Under the pieces are notes generated by a model that searched no databases, was not told where the DNA came from, and saw only the letters and a list, made by a program, of their open reading frames with translations. A stretch of DNA of 54,456 nt from Candidatus Dechloromonas phosphorivorans (GTDB lineage: Bacteria > Pseudomonadota > Gammaproteobacteria > Burkholderiales > Rhodocyclaceae), in assembly GCA_016721185.1 (NCBI GenBank), contig JADKIP010000007.1, positions 1 to 54,456 on the forward strand. Direction: 5' to 3'. Below are positions 33,570 to 42,453 of the stretch, piece after piece. Position numbers and translations under genes: made by a program. The first letter of the stretch is position 1; every line of letters starts with the position of its first letter.

Positions 33570-35150
33570 ATGGGTTACTGGAGTTATTATTTTTTCGCCA
33601 AGTTATTTCTGTTTTTTGGGAAATACATCGGCTTCAACATTTGGCCGAATTTGTTGTTTGCGGCAGCACTGCTTATCCCCGTGCGGAACACCCCGTGGAT
33701 ATGGATGCGACAGATTGCGGCAACCGTTGCCGGTATATCGTTGCTCTACCACGACTCCTGGCTCCCGCCACTTGATCGCGTTGTTTCACAATCAACAAAT
33801 CTGGAAGGCTTCAGCCTGGCCTATGCAATTGAACTCATCGGGCGGTTTATTGACATTCGAATCGTCGCCGCCCTCGCGTTTGGCTATCTACTCTACTTGC
33901 TCCTCGGACGTCGTCTACGAATGAGTTCCTTTGCCATTCTTGGCATTGTATTTGCACCGTTGGCGATGCCACTCTTTAATGACATGGCCAAAAATAACAG
34001 CGCATCAGCCATTGACACTTCGGGAATTTCAATACCAAAACCGGCGCCAACTGTCGCCATTGACGACGCCACGCTAAATGCCGCATTGAAGACATTCCAC
34101 GAAGAAGAATCAACGCGACGCGTCTCTTTCCCCGAAAAGGCACAAGGAGCCGCTGATTTCGACGTGATTCTGCTGCACGTTTGCTCCCTGGCCTGGGATG
34201 ACCTGGATTTTATCGGAGAGAGAAACAATCCCCTGCTGCAAAAATTCGACATTATCTTTGAGCGGTTTAACTCGGCGGCAAGTTACAGCGGGCCGTCTGT
34301 CATCCGTCTGCTAAGAGCAAATTGTGGTCAGGCAAGCCACCACGACCTTTATGGCCCACCAAGCGCACAATGTTCCCTGATGCAAAATTTTGAGCGCGCC
34401 GGCTTTAAACCCCAGCTACTCATGAACCACGATGGGCATTATGGAAACTTTCTTGCTGACGCTAGGGAGCGCGGTGGCCTGAACGTGACTCCTGAAGAGA
34501 ATCGTGGCAGCCCGGTCGCCATGCGCAGCTTTGACGACTCACCAATTTACGATGACTACAGCCTGCTAAAACAATGGTCAGATAAGCAATCCGCTGAAAA
34601 AGGCGTGCCACGGGCTCTTTATTACAATTCCATTTCGTTGCACGATGGCAACAGGCTACCAGGCAGTCGTAGCGGAAGCTCTTTGTCAACCTACCCGGCT
34701 CGTGTCAAAAAGCTACTTCAAGACTTTGAAAATTTCTTTAACCATCTTGAAAAGTCGGGGCGAAATGTTGTTGTCGTCTTCATTCCCGAGCACGGCGCCT
34801 CCATTCGCGGCGACAAGATGCAGATCTCGGGTATGCGTGAAATTCCAAACCCACGAATCACCCAGATACCCGTTGGCATCAAGTTGATTGGCGCGGCATT
34901 CAAACCGGAGAAGAAACCGCTGGTACTCAACCAACCGGTCAGCTACCTGGGGCTCGCCGGGTTACTGAATGCTTTTATCAGCCAGTCGCCATTTGGCCCC
35001 AAGGCAGGTCAGCTCTCTGAATATCTGCAGAACATCCCATCGACACCGCTGGTTTCAGAGAATGACGCTTTGACAATGATGCGCCATGGCGAACGAGACT
35101 TCATGCTGTCACCCGGATCATCTTGGGTTGAATACGAGACAGACCGATGA
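33570..35150 (+). CDS. bcsG: Cellulose phosphoethanolamine transferase BcsG
   Basis: A 526-residue inner-membrane enzyme that moves phosphoethanolamine from lipid to glucose units of cellulose. The ATG at 33570 (M-G-Y-W-S-Y-Y-F-F) follows AACCAGG; an in-frame start at 33483 inside bcsA is unlikely. N-terminal helices (about 8-160) are followed by a periplasmic alkaline-phosphatase-like domain. The zinc-ligand Cys is in H-V-C-S-L-A-W-D-D, the Ser nucleophile lies in the S-Y-S-G-P-S loop (about residues 238-243) before I-R-L-L-R-A-N-C-G-Q, and I-P-E-H-G-A carries the Glu-His pair. These match the residues known in E. coli BcsG. Its stop overlaps the bcsR start (ATGA). It implies that the cell makes modified cellulose. 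Confidence 0.93.
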   Translation: MGYWSYYFFAKLFLFFGKYIGFNIWPNLLFAAALLIPVRNTPWIWMRQIAATVAGISLLYHDSWLPPLDRVVSQSTNLEGFSLAYAIELIGRFIDIRIVAALAFGYLLYLLLGRRLRMSSFAILGIVFAPLAMPLFNDMAKNNSASAIDTSGISIPKPAPTVAIDDATLNAALKTFHEEESTRRVSFPEKAQGAADFDVILLHVCSLAWDDLDFIGERNNPLLQKFDIIFERFNSAASYSGPSVIRLLRANCGQASHHDLYGPPSAQCSLMQNFERAGFKPQLLMNHDGHYGNFLADARERGGLNVTPEENRGSPVAMRSFDDSPIYDDYSLLKQWSDKQSAEKGVPRALYYNSISLHDGNRLPGSRSGSSLSTYPARVKKLLQDFENFFNHLEKSGRNVVVVFIPEHGASIRGDKMQISGMREIPNPRITQIPVGIKLIGAAFKPEKKPLVLNQPVSYLGLAGLLNAFISQSPFGPKAGQLSEYLQNIPSTPLVSENDALTMMRHGERDFMLSPGSSWVEYETDR

Positions 35151-35332
35151 CCAATAAAGCCCCCAAGCTTCCGCCATTGCTATCGCCCGATGTTGCTGCG
35201 CTCTATCGGCACATCAATGGAACGATGTTGGTGGATTACACCAATTTCGTGAGTCAGGCGCAGGCAAACATCGTCTTGCAAACTTGGCCGTCACTCCTTC
35301 CGTGGACGCCAGAAACACCCAAAAAGGCCTGA
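35147..35332 (+). CDS. bcsR: BcsR-like small cellulose-locus protein
   Basis: A 61-residue protein whose ATG overlaps the bcsG stop. The C-terminal half (V-D-Y-T-N-F-V-S-Q-A-Q-A-N-I-V-L-Q-T-W-P-S-L-L) lines up with the end of E. coli BcsR, which reads I-D-Y-A-D-I-S-Q-R-E-Q-L with R-W-P-L-L. BcsR binds BcsQ and helps build the synthase. In enterics bcsR precedes bcsQ; here it lies between bcsG and bcsE. The match is to a short motif only, so the call is moderately sure. bcsE begins 3 bases later. Confidence 0.7.
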   Translation: MTNKAPKLPPLLSPDVAALYRHINGTMLVDYTNFVSQAQANIVLQTWPSLLPWTPETPKKA

Positions 35333-35335
35333 TTT

Positions 35336-37039
35336 ATGTGGGGAAAGAAGCACACTGTGAGTAAGCTGGGCATACCGGGGTTGCCTCAGGCTGCCGGCCA
35401 GATTCAGCCGGGCCGGATAGTCGCCATTCTTAGCCATCATCCGGTGGCAAGGGAGAGCCTGATTGCTGGGCTGGTTGTTCAGAACATCAAATCGCAACGG
35501 ATCGGAATCGCGCAGAACGCCCCACCTGAATCCCTGATGCGTTTGATGGAGTCAGTGGGCATCGATGGATACGCAGCTTGCCGAAACGAAGAACTAGTCG
35601 TCTTCACCCTCTCCACTGACTGCAAAGTGCAGGCTGACAAGTTCGGCGCTCAAGCCTGCATCGAAGAATTCGACTATTTTGCCTTACCGACATCCAGCCT
35701 GATCATCATTGAAGGCGCCGAACAGCTTTTTTCGTCAACGGCTACGGTCAACCTCCATAAAACCCTAAAAACCATTCGCCGCTGGACGCACGCCCGCCAG
35801 CATAAGTTGGTACTCCTGTTCAGCGAGGAGGCTTGCACAGAAAACCTGCGCCAACGCTTTCGCGTCGAAGAAGGTGCGCTGGACGGGCTGGTTTTTCTTG
35901 ACAGCGATGGCGGTCACTACAACTGGAACATTGACTACTGGATAACCACCGAAGCAACACTCTCGTCACGGGCCTTCAGTCTTGGCCTGGATGAAAGCAA
36001 CACGTTGCTGATTGCCACCGGTGCCGAAATCGATACGCTGGAAAGCACCGTGCGCGCAGCGCCTGATCAGGATCGGGTGGTCGCGGCAAAGGCTGCCATC
36101 GACCAAGAAAAAGGTATTCCTGTGCACTGGGAAAGCGCGAATTCCCTCGACGAGATACTCGAACAGTCGAAAGACATGGTCGCGGCAACCATCATTCTGG
36201 TCCATGACAACGCTACTGAATTCGAGCACCTGCTCAAGGTGATTCACACCCTTCGTCGGCAGTGTGGCCGGGGGTTAAAGCTGGTCATTCGGGAAAGAAC
36301 AAAGCGCCTGCGCTACACCCACGAACTCTTGCTTACGGCACTTGGCGCCAATCTCGTGGTTTACGCCGATGTCAGTTTCTCGCGCTTTCTCTCACTATTA
36401 CGTGGGCTTCACGGCCAACGCTTCAATCATGAGATCACGGCCGATTTCGACGCTGCACTATCAATGATCATGCCACCTAGAGCCTCAGGCTATCTGCCGC
36501 CCCAGTCTTTTGCTGCGACCATCATCGGAACACTGGAGCGAGGGCAGGCCATGGGTCTCGAAAGCGCGTTGACGCGTCTGACGATCAATCCTGAAATCCC
36601 TCACCTTGATACCTTGAGGGCATGCCGAACAAAACGTCCAGGTGACATCTTTACGGTCGACAAGGATTTTCTCTATATTTTCCTGTTTGCCTGCCGTGAA
36701 CCGGATATCGACGCCACGCTGGAGCGACTGATCAACGTCCCGCTCGGCGTGTTTTTTGAAGCCGAAGTTCGCTTCCCCACTTACGAATCGATCCTTCCGG
36801 TCATCTCAAAGATCGAACAACAAGAAGGTTTGATTGATTACAGCACGATGCTGGCCGAACATCTCCGACAGCAAACGCCCCCTCAACCGAAAGAGATAGA
36901 ACCAACCACTGTCCTTCCGCAGGCCTTGAGCACCCCGTTTCACAATCCCTTGCCGGTAATGCCACCTACGTCCGCTGCCCACTCGCCACGGACAGCGGAA
37001 CGGTGTCCGCTGCATCCAAAAATCGTCCAGGCAATCTGA
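35336..37039 (+). CDS. bcsE: c-di-GMP-binding cellulose regulator BcsE
   Basis: A cytosolic protein of about 567 residues that binds c-di-GMP and boosts cellulose output. The N-terminal part resembles a RecA-like NTPase domain without its catalytic motif, followed by a degenerate receiver-like domain. The C-terminal GIL domain is clear: A-C-R-T-K-R434-P-G-D437-I-F-T-V, then F-A-C-R-E-P-D-I-D-A-T-L-E-R-L. R-P-G-D is the RxxD c-di-GMP site (RTGD in E. coli). A Pro-rich tail of about 50 residues follows. GTG at 35357 has a good purine-rich stretch (GGGGAAAGAAG) before it and may be the true start instead of ATG 35336. bcsF begins 5 bases after the stop. Confidence 0.88.
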   Translation: MWGKKHTVSKLGIPGLPQAAGQIQPGRIVAILSHHPVARESLIAGLVVQNIKSQRIGIAQNAPPESLMRLMESVGIDGYAACRNEELVVFTLSTDCKVQADKFGAQACIEEFDYFALPTSSLIIIEGAEQLFSSTATVNLHKTLKTIRRWTHARQHKLVLLFSEEACTENLRQRFRVEEGALDGLVFLDSDGGHYNWNIDYWITTEATLSSRAFSLGLDESNTLLIATGAEIDTLESTVRAAPDQDRVVAAKAAIDQEKGIPVHWESANSLDEILEQSKDMVAATIILVHDNATEFEHLLKVIHTLRRQCGRGLKLVIRERTKRLRYTHELLLTALGANLVVYADVSFSRFLSLLRGLHGQRFNHEITADFDAALSMIMPPRASGYLPPQSFAATIIGTLERGQAMGLESALTRLTINPEIPHLDTLRACRTKRPGDIFTVDKDFLYIFLFACREPDIDATLERLINVPLGVFFEAEVRFPTYESILPVISKIEQQEGLIDYSTMLAEHLRQQTPPQPKEIEPTTVLPQALSTPFHNPLPVMPPTSAAHSPRTAERCPLHPKIVQAI

Positions 37040-37044
37040 AATAT

Positions 37045-37233
37045 ATGCGCTACGACCCTATCGTCTTCATATTTGCCCGCTTTCTGCTCATCGGGTTGGC
37101 CTTAGGCTTTCCCAGTTATTTTATTTTCAGGCGAATGCAAGTCAATCCAGCCTGGATTCGGCTACGCCACCGTTTTCTGACACATCGAAAAACAACCACA
37201 TTTTTAAAACGCTACGATCCTGATCAGCCCTGA
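37045..37233 (+). CDS. bcsF: BcsF-like single-helix membrane protein
   Basis: A 62-residue protein from the ATG at 37045 with one helix (I-V-F-I-F-A-R-F-L-L-I-G-L-A-L-G-F) and a strongly basic C-terminal half (RRMQ, RLRHRF, HRKTTTFLKR). E. coli BcsF has the same size and plan. It recruits BcsE to the membrane and supports BcsG. Its TGA overlaps the bcsZ ATG as TGATG, so the two are coupled. An upstream reading that starts inside bcsE at 37003 is unlikely. Identity rests on size, topology and position rather than on sequence. Confidence 0.72.
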   Translation: MRYDPIVFIFARFLLIGLALGFPSYFIFRRMQVNPAWIRLRHRFLTHRKTTTFLKRYDPDQP

Positions 37234-38432
37234 TGCCGTACATCAAATTTTCCAAGAGTCTGTTGAATAGTTGCGTCAACTTTGCGATCGGGGCGTTACT
37301 ACTGTTTGCCCTGCCCACTCACATCACGTTGGCGGCTACGCCATCCTGCCAGCCCTGGGCCGACTGGCAATCTTTCAAAACAAACTTCATGAATGATGGC
37401 GGCCGAATCGTCGATATCGACACCCCCCGGAAACATACCGTCTCAGAAGCACAGGCCTATGGGCTATTTTTTGCCTTGGTCGCAAATGACCGACAGGCAT
37501 TCGAGAAAATTCTGCGATGGACGGAAAACAACCTAGCGGCAGGCGATCTGACTTCACGCTTGCCAGCATGGCAGTGGGGCTTCAAGGACGACGGCGACTG
37601 GGGGGTAGTCGACGACAATCCGGCAGCCGATGCCGATCTCTGGATCGCCTACGCACTGGGCGAAGCCGGTCGCCTCTGGAACGACCGTCGCTATGTAGCA
37701 TTAGCCAACCTTTTGGCGAACCGCATCTGGCGGGAAGAAACAGTCGACATTCCAGGACTTGGTCGTACCTTGTTGCCCGCACCTAAAGGTTTCAATCCAG
37801 AAAAAGGGACCTGGCGGCTCAACCCAAGCTATGTTCCGATCCAATTGCTCCGGCGCTTCAAAGCACTCTATCCGCAAGTCTCCTGGACAAGCGTTGTCGA
37901 CAGCTCGTTCCGGGTGCTGGTCGACTCTGCGCCTAAGGGTTTTTCCCCGGACTGGGTAAGTTATAAAGTACCCACAGGATTTTTGCCAGACACCAAAACC
38001 CGGGCCGAGGGCTCCTACGATTCAATCCGCGTCTATCTCTGGGTTGGCATGCTTTCCCCGGCTGAACCACTGCGTCAGCCATTGCTCAAGGCATTGCGCC
38101 CCATGGCGGAGACCATCATCAGCCAAGGCCTTCCACCAGAAAAAATCAACGTGACAACCGGGGAGTTCACCCAAGGAGGCCCCGTCGGATTTTCCGCGGC
38201 AGTCATCCCGTTTCTCGATGCCATTGGCGAACCTGCAGCCAGCCTGGAACAACGCCAGAGAATCGAAGCACGCCCCTTGTCAGAGCGCCCGCTAGCCTAT
38301 TATGAAAACGCTCTCGCGTTATTTGCCATGGGCTGGAAAGACGCTTATTACCGCTTCGAAGCTGACGGCCTTTTAGTGCCGCGCTGGAAGGAACAAGCAT
38401 GTCCAATCCCCGCCAGTCAGTCCTCGCGCTAA
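37233..38432 (+). CDS. bcsZ: Endo-1,4-beta-glucanase, GH8 (BcsZ)
   Basis: A 399-residue exported glycoside hydrolase family 8 enzyme that trims cellulose in the periplasm during export. The signal peptide ends near A-L-P-T-H-I-T-L-A-A. The acid is E72 in V-S-E-A-Q-A-Y-G-L, and D263 in G-S-Y-D-S-I-R-V-Y-L-W fits the base. D-N-P-A-A-D-A-D-L-W-I-A-Y-A-L is the usual GH8 (alpha/alpha)6 signature. The length is slightly above E. coli BcsZ (368), with a short C-terminal extra. The last 34 bases overlap the bcsC start in another frame. Confidence 0.93.
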   Translation: MPYIKFSKSLLNSCVNFAIGALLLFALPTHITLAATPSCQPWADWQSFKTNFMNDGGRIVDIDTPRKHTVSEAQAYGLFFALVANDRQAFEKILRWTENNLAAGDLTSRLPAWQWGFKDDGDWGVVDDNPAADADLWIAYALGEAGRLWNDRRYVALANLLANRIWREETVDIPGLGRTLLPAPKGFNPEKGTWRLNPSYVPIQLLRRFKALYPQVSWTSVVDSSFRVLVDSAPKGFSPDWVSYKVPTGFLPDTKTRAEGSYDSIRVYLWVGMLSPAEPLRQPLLKALRPMAETIISQGLPPEKINVTTGEFTQGGPVGFSAAVIPFLDAIGEPAASLEQRQRIEARPLSERPLAYYENALALFAMGWKDAYYRFEADGLLVPRWKEQACPIPASQSSR

Positions 38433-41400
38433 GTATTTCGTGCGCGCTGTTTCTTGCTGCCCCCGGGCTGCAAGCGAACACCACAGATCAGCTTCTGGCC
38501 AGCGCTCGTCTTTGGGAAGGCAAGAGCCGGCCTGATCTTTCGCGTTTGGCGCTGGACAAGGCCCTGCTCATTTCGCCAGGAAATCCGGAGATTCTCTCGC
38601 TGATCGGACAAACTGCACTAACCTCGGGCCGACAAGCCGAGGCGCAAAGCATCCTGGTTACTTTGAAAAAAAGCCATCCAGAACACGAGGCCACCCGCGA
38701 ACTTGAGGACTTCATCCACGCGCTCACAATTGAACGCAAGGCATTGTCCACGGCTAGAATTTTGGCCCGGTCCGGCCGCAACACGGACGCCGCCGCAATC
38801 ATGCGCCGCATTTTTCCGCGCGGTGCGCCAACTGGAGAACTCGGTATTGAGTACTGGCTGATCATTGCCAGCAGCAATGAACGAGGCTGGAAAGAGGCCC
38901 GCAGTGGCCTGCAAAGCCTGATCCGGCGCTATCCCGAAGATGATCGCTACTATCTGGCCCTCAATCAACTACTTCTTGATCAGCCGGCGGCACGACCAGC
39001 CGTTCTGAAAGATCTGGCTCGATTGGCCAAAGCCGGAGAGGTCAATCGCCAGAAACTAAACGATCTTTGGCGCCGAGGCTTGCTGAGTGCGGGCAACCAG
39101 GCCTACCTCATCCCGTTGTTCGGCGAATACCTGCTTTACACACCGGAGGACAGGGATATCCGAGAACGGCTTGGCGAGCTTCAACGGACCGAGGAAGCAC
39201 GGCAAAGGATCGCCCATGACCCGGCAATAATCGCCAGACGGGCAGCATTGGCACATCTTGAGAAGGGCAATATCGACGAGGCCGAGCGCCTGCTAGACCG
39301 CGCGCTGGAAAAGCGCCCTAGGGATGCTGAAGCCATCGGCAGCCTCGGTCTGATCGCCCTCCGCCGTGGAGAACACCAACAAGCTGAACAACAGTTCTTG
39401 CAAGCAGCCCGTCTGGCTTCGCCTAGCGAACGCCAGCGCTGGCGTGATCTGGCAGATACCGCCCGGTTCTGGGGCTATCTAGCCCAGGCTGAACAAGCCC
39501 GTGACAAAGGCGACTTGGCTGACGCGGAATCATTGGCGCAAAAAGCGCTAGGCATGGAACATGATCGTTCGGAGGCGCTGGCTACCCTAGGCGGAATTGC
39601 TGCGGACAAAAATGAATTCAGCCGTGCCGAAGTGCTCTATCGTCAAGCGTTGAATCTGGAGGCAGAAAACAGTAAGGCCCTGCGCGGACTGATCAGCCTG
39701 CTCTCTCGCACTGAACGACGTGATGAGGCTTTCCGCTTGGCCAACGCACAGCTGGAAAAAGGGGGAGAAAATATCGAGCGCGCAACTCAATTGAAAGCCT
39801 CCTTGCTGCGCGACGAAGCGGAGTCACTAATCACTGCGGGTCGCTATAGTCAAGCCATTGCCAATTTGGAAAGCGCCGTCAGCCTGGCCCCACAGGACGC
39901 CTGGCTACGCTACTCGCTGGCGCGGCTTTATGCCCGGCTGGATCTTCCTGCCTTGGGCGATCAGTTACTGCGGGAGGGGGTGAGCCTGGCCCCAGAGAGT
40001 GACGAAATGCACCATGCCTATGCACTCTATCTTGGCAGCAGGGATGCGTTTGAAGATGCGTTGCGCGAGGTCGACATGATTCCCGAGAGCGCGCGAAAAG
40101 CAAGCATTGACGAATTGGAGAGCCGACTTTGGGTGCAACTGCGTGGCCAGCAAGCCCGCGAGCTTTTCGCCAATGGCAACCGGGATGAGGCGAGACGGAT
40201 GCTGCTTCTGGCCGAGCCAATGGCCGCCAGAGCAGAAGATCAAATCCCCATGCTCGCCAATACATGGGTCGACATTGGCTATCCCGAACACGGCATTCTA
40301 TTGTTGCAACAACACATAGCGCGTCAGCCCGAAAACATTCAGCGCCTTAAACTGGCACAAGCAGCGCTACTCAATCGTACGCAGCGCGATTCTGAACTCG
40401 AACCTTACTTGCGCGACCTGCTCGCCGAGGGCAAATGGACGACAGCCGAGGAAGCCGAGTTGCTGAGCATCGAAGCCAGCTACGTCTTGCGTCATGTTGA
40501 CCAACTGCGTCAGGATGGTAGCTATGCCCTTGCTCAGGCTCACCTAGAGAAGTTGCTCAACGAGCAACCCAATGATCCAATGCTTCTCAAGGCCCAGGCG
40601 CGGCTCCTGACCACACAAGGAGACTGGCTGTCAGCACTGCCCATCTATCGTCACCTGGCCGCGCAAAACCCGCTTGATTTCGAGACCCGACTTGACCTGG
40701 TCCGCACTCTGCGCGAAGTGGGTTTTCGCGCCGAATCGCTGGCCGAATTACAAGTGATCGAGCCACAAACTCACCACGACGATATTGATCTACGCCTTAG
40801 CGTAGCGAGGCAATATCAGGGCCTCGGCGAGTTTGCAGCAGCCCGGCGAATACTTGCTGAACTCCAACAACAAGCGCCAAACAACCCGGATGTCCTGTTA
40901 AACGCCGGAAGGCTTGAAAAAAATGATCGTCGTTACGAGCAAGCGCTCGCCTATTTTGTTCAAGCGCGACTAGTGGAACAGAGCCCACTTACCCCGACCT
41001 TGCTCAGCGCGAACGATACGGCTGATGCTGCATGGTTACGGATTAGCTTGACGCTGAACGATGAACGCCATGCCCAGCAGCAGCTCATTCCTGACGATTT
41101 AGAAGACGTTGCTGCACCGTCGCTCAAAGCCGCTTCAAGCCTCGGCGCCGCCGATGTAATTTCACCGGAGCATCGCCCTTTTCTCGAAACATTCAACACT
41201 GCCCCACAAACTGACGTTCCGCCAGTCGGCATTTCGCTAGCCACCCGTCCATCGCAGGCAGAAGAAGAAATCCGGAATATAGAACGTCGCCAAAATGGCT
41301 ATATTGCCAGCGGTTGGGAGAATCGTTCAAAACGCGGCGATGCCGGGATCTCGGCACTTTCGACCAATTCAATTCCGGTCGAAGGGAAGTTACCGGTAGG

Positions 41401-42400
41401 TTATTCGGGCCACGTTTTTGCTCGGGTCGACTATGTTTCCATCAAGGCAGGCACCCTGCCCGCCTCTACGCCTGGCGCCCCAGTGGAGTTCGGCAAGATT
41501 CCCGCCTACGGAAGCAGCAGTTCGGAAAATCAGTCGGCAACCGGTACTGCCGTGGCAATCGGCTACGAAAATGATGACTATCGTTTCGACATTGGCAGCA
41601 CACCGTTAGGTTTTCCGGTTCAGGACATTGTTGGCGGCGTCAAGACCAGCGGCTCAATCGGTAATGCCTACTACTCGCTGGATATTTCTCGGCGCCCACT
41701 GGATTCCAGCATGCTCGCTTATGCGGGCGCCAAAGATCCGGTTACTGGCGAAGTTTGGGGCGGCATTCGAGCCAACGGCATTAACCTGTGGGCGGGTTGG
41801 GACGTCGGTCAATTGGGACTCTATGGATCAATTGGCGCGCACCTGCTAACCGGCAAGAATGTCCCGCAAAACTCCCGTTTCGCTACTCGGGTTGGCGCCG
41901 ATTGGATGGTGACAAAAAAAGAGGATATGCGAATTGCCGTGGGCGCCGCAGTAACTTACTGGACCTACGATCAAGACCTGAGCAATTACACATTTGGTCA
42001 GGGCGGTTATTACAGCCCGCAATCATATAGCGCGATCTCACTCCCAATTTTTTGGACCGGCCGTAACGGAAAACTGGCTTATTATTTGCGAGGCAGTGTT
42101 TCCTTTTCGAGGAGTAACAGTGATGAATCGGATTACTTCCCAACCCGCCATGATCTCCAAATGGTAGCAGGGAATCAAAAGTTTTCAGGCGGGCCAGGCT
42201 CGGGCGTAGGCTATGCCGGCAGTGCAATTCTTGAATATCAGTTACTACCTGATTTATTCATCGGCGGACGCTTTGAATTTGACCGCTCCGCTTACTACGC
42301 GCCCAACTATTATCTGATTTATCTGCGGCACACTTTTGAACCTCGGACCGAACCCATTCCCTTCAAGCCAGTGCCGCTAAAAGCCTATTCACAATTCTGA
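38399..42400 (+). CDS. bcsC: Cellulose export outer-membrane protein BcsC
   Basis: A 1,333-residue protein with a signal peptide (I-S-C-A-L-F-L-A-A-P-G-L-Q-A), then about 20 TPR-like helical repeats in the periplasm (residues 30-930). Examples are A-E-A-I-G-S-L-G-L-I-A-L-R-R-G-E and S-E-A-L-A-T-L-G-G-I-A-A-D. A linker leads to a C-terminal 16-strand beta-barrel (about 980-1333) that ends Y-L-I-Y-L-R-H-T-F-E-P-R. It forms the outer-membrane exit for the glucan. E. coli BcsC has 1,157 residues; the extra 170 or so are most likely extra TPR units and the longer linker before the barrel. It is the last gene of the locus. No strong terminator is visible in the 50 bases before the next gene. Confidence 0.93.
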   Translation: MSNPRQSVLALSISCALFLAAPGLQANTTDQLLASARLWEGKSRPDLSRLALDKALLISPGNPEILSLIGQTALTSGRQAEAQSILVTLKKSHPEHEATRELEDFIHALTIERKALSTARILARSGRNTDAAAIMRRIFPRGAPTGELGIEYWLIIASSNERGWKEARSGLQSLIRRYPEDDRYYLALNQLLLDQPAARPAVLKDLARLAKAGEVNRQKLNDLWRRGLLSAGNQAYLIPLFGEYLLYTPEDRDIRERLGELQRTEEARQRIAHDPAIIARRAALAHLEKGNIDEAERLLDRALEKRPRDAEAIGSLGLIALRRGEHQQAEQQFLQAARLASPSERQRWRDLADTARFWGYLAQAEQARDKGDLADAESLAQKALGMEHDRSEALATLGGIAADKNEFSRAEVLYRQALNLEAENSKALRGLISLLSRTERRDEAFRLANAQLEKGGENIERATQLKASLLRDEAESLITAGRYSQAIANLESAVSLAPQDAWLRYSLARLYARLDLPALGDQLLREGVSLAPESDEMHHAYALYLGSRDAFEDALREVDMIPESARKASIDELESRLWVQLRGQQARELFANGNRDEARRMLLLAEPMAARAEDQIPMLANTWVDIGYPEHGILLLQQHIARQPENIQRLKLAQAALLNRTQRDSELEPYLRDLLAEGKWTTAEEAELLSIEASYVLRHVDQLRQDGSYALAQAHLEKLLNEQPNDPMLLKAQARLLTTQGDWLSALPIYRHLAAQNPLDFETRLDLVRTLREVGFRAESLAELQVIEPQTHHDDIDLRLSVARQYQGLGEFAAARRILAELQQQAPNNPDVLLNAGRLEKNDRRYEQALAYFVQARLVEQSPLTPTLLSANDTADAAWLRISLTLNDERHAQQQLIPDDLEDVAAPSLKAASSLGAADVISPEHRPFLETFNTAPQTDVPPVGISLATRPSQAEEEIRNIERRQNGYIASGWENRSKRGDAGISALSTNSIPVEGKLPVGYSGHVFARVDYVSIKAGTLPASTPGAPVEFGKIPAYGSSSSENQSATGTAVAIGYENDDYRFDIGSTPLGFPVQDIVGGVKTSGSIGNAYYSLDISRRPLDSSMLAYAGAKDPVTGEVWGGIRANGINLWAGWDVGQLGLYGSIGAHLLTGKNVPQNSRFATRVGADWMVTKKEDMRIAVGAAVTYWTYDQDLSNYTFGQGGYYSPQSYSAISLPIFWTGRNGKLAYYLRGSVSFSRSNSDESDYFPTRHDLQMVAGNQKFSGGPGSGVGYAGSAILEYQLLPDLFIGGRFEFDRSAYYAPNYYLIYLRHTFEPRTEPIPFKPVPLKAYSQF

Positions 42401-42453
42401 CAAGACAAAATAGCCCCCACCGGTACCAGCCTACTTTGAGAGAGCCAACTGAC

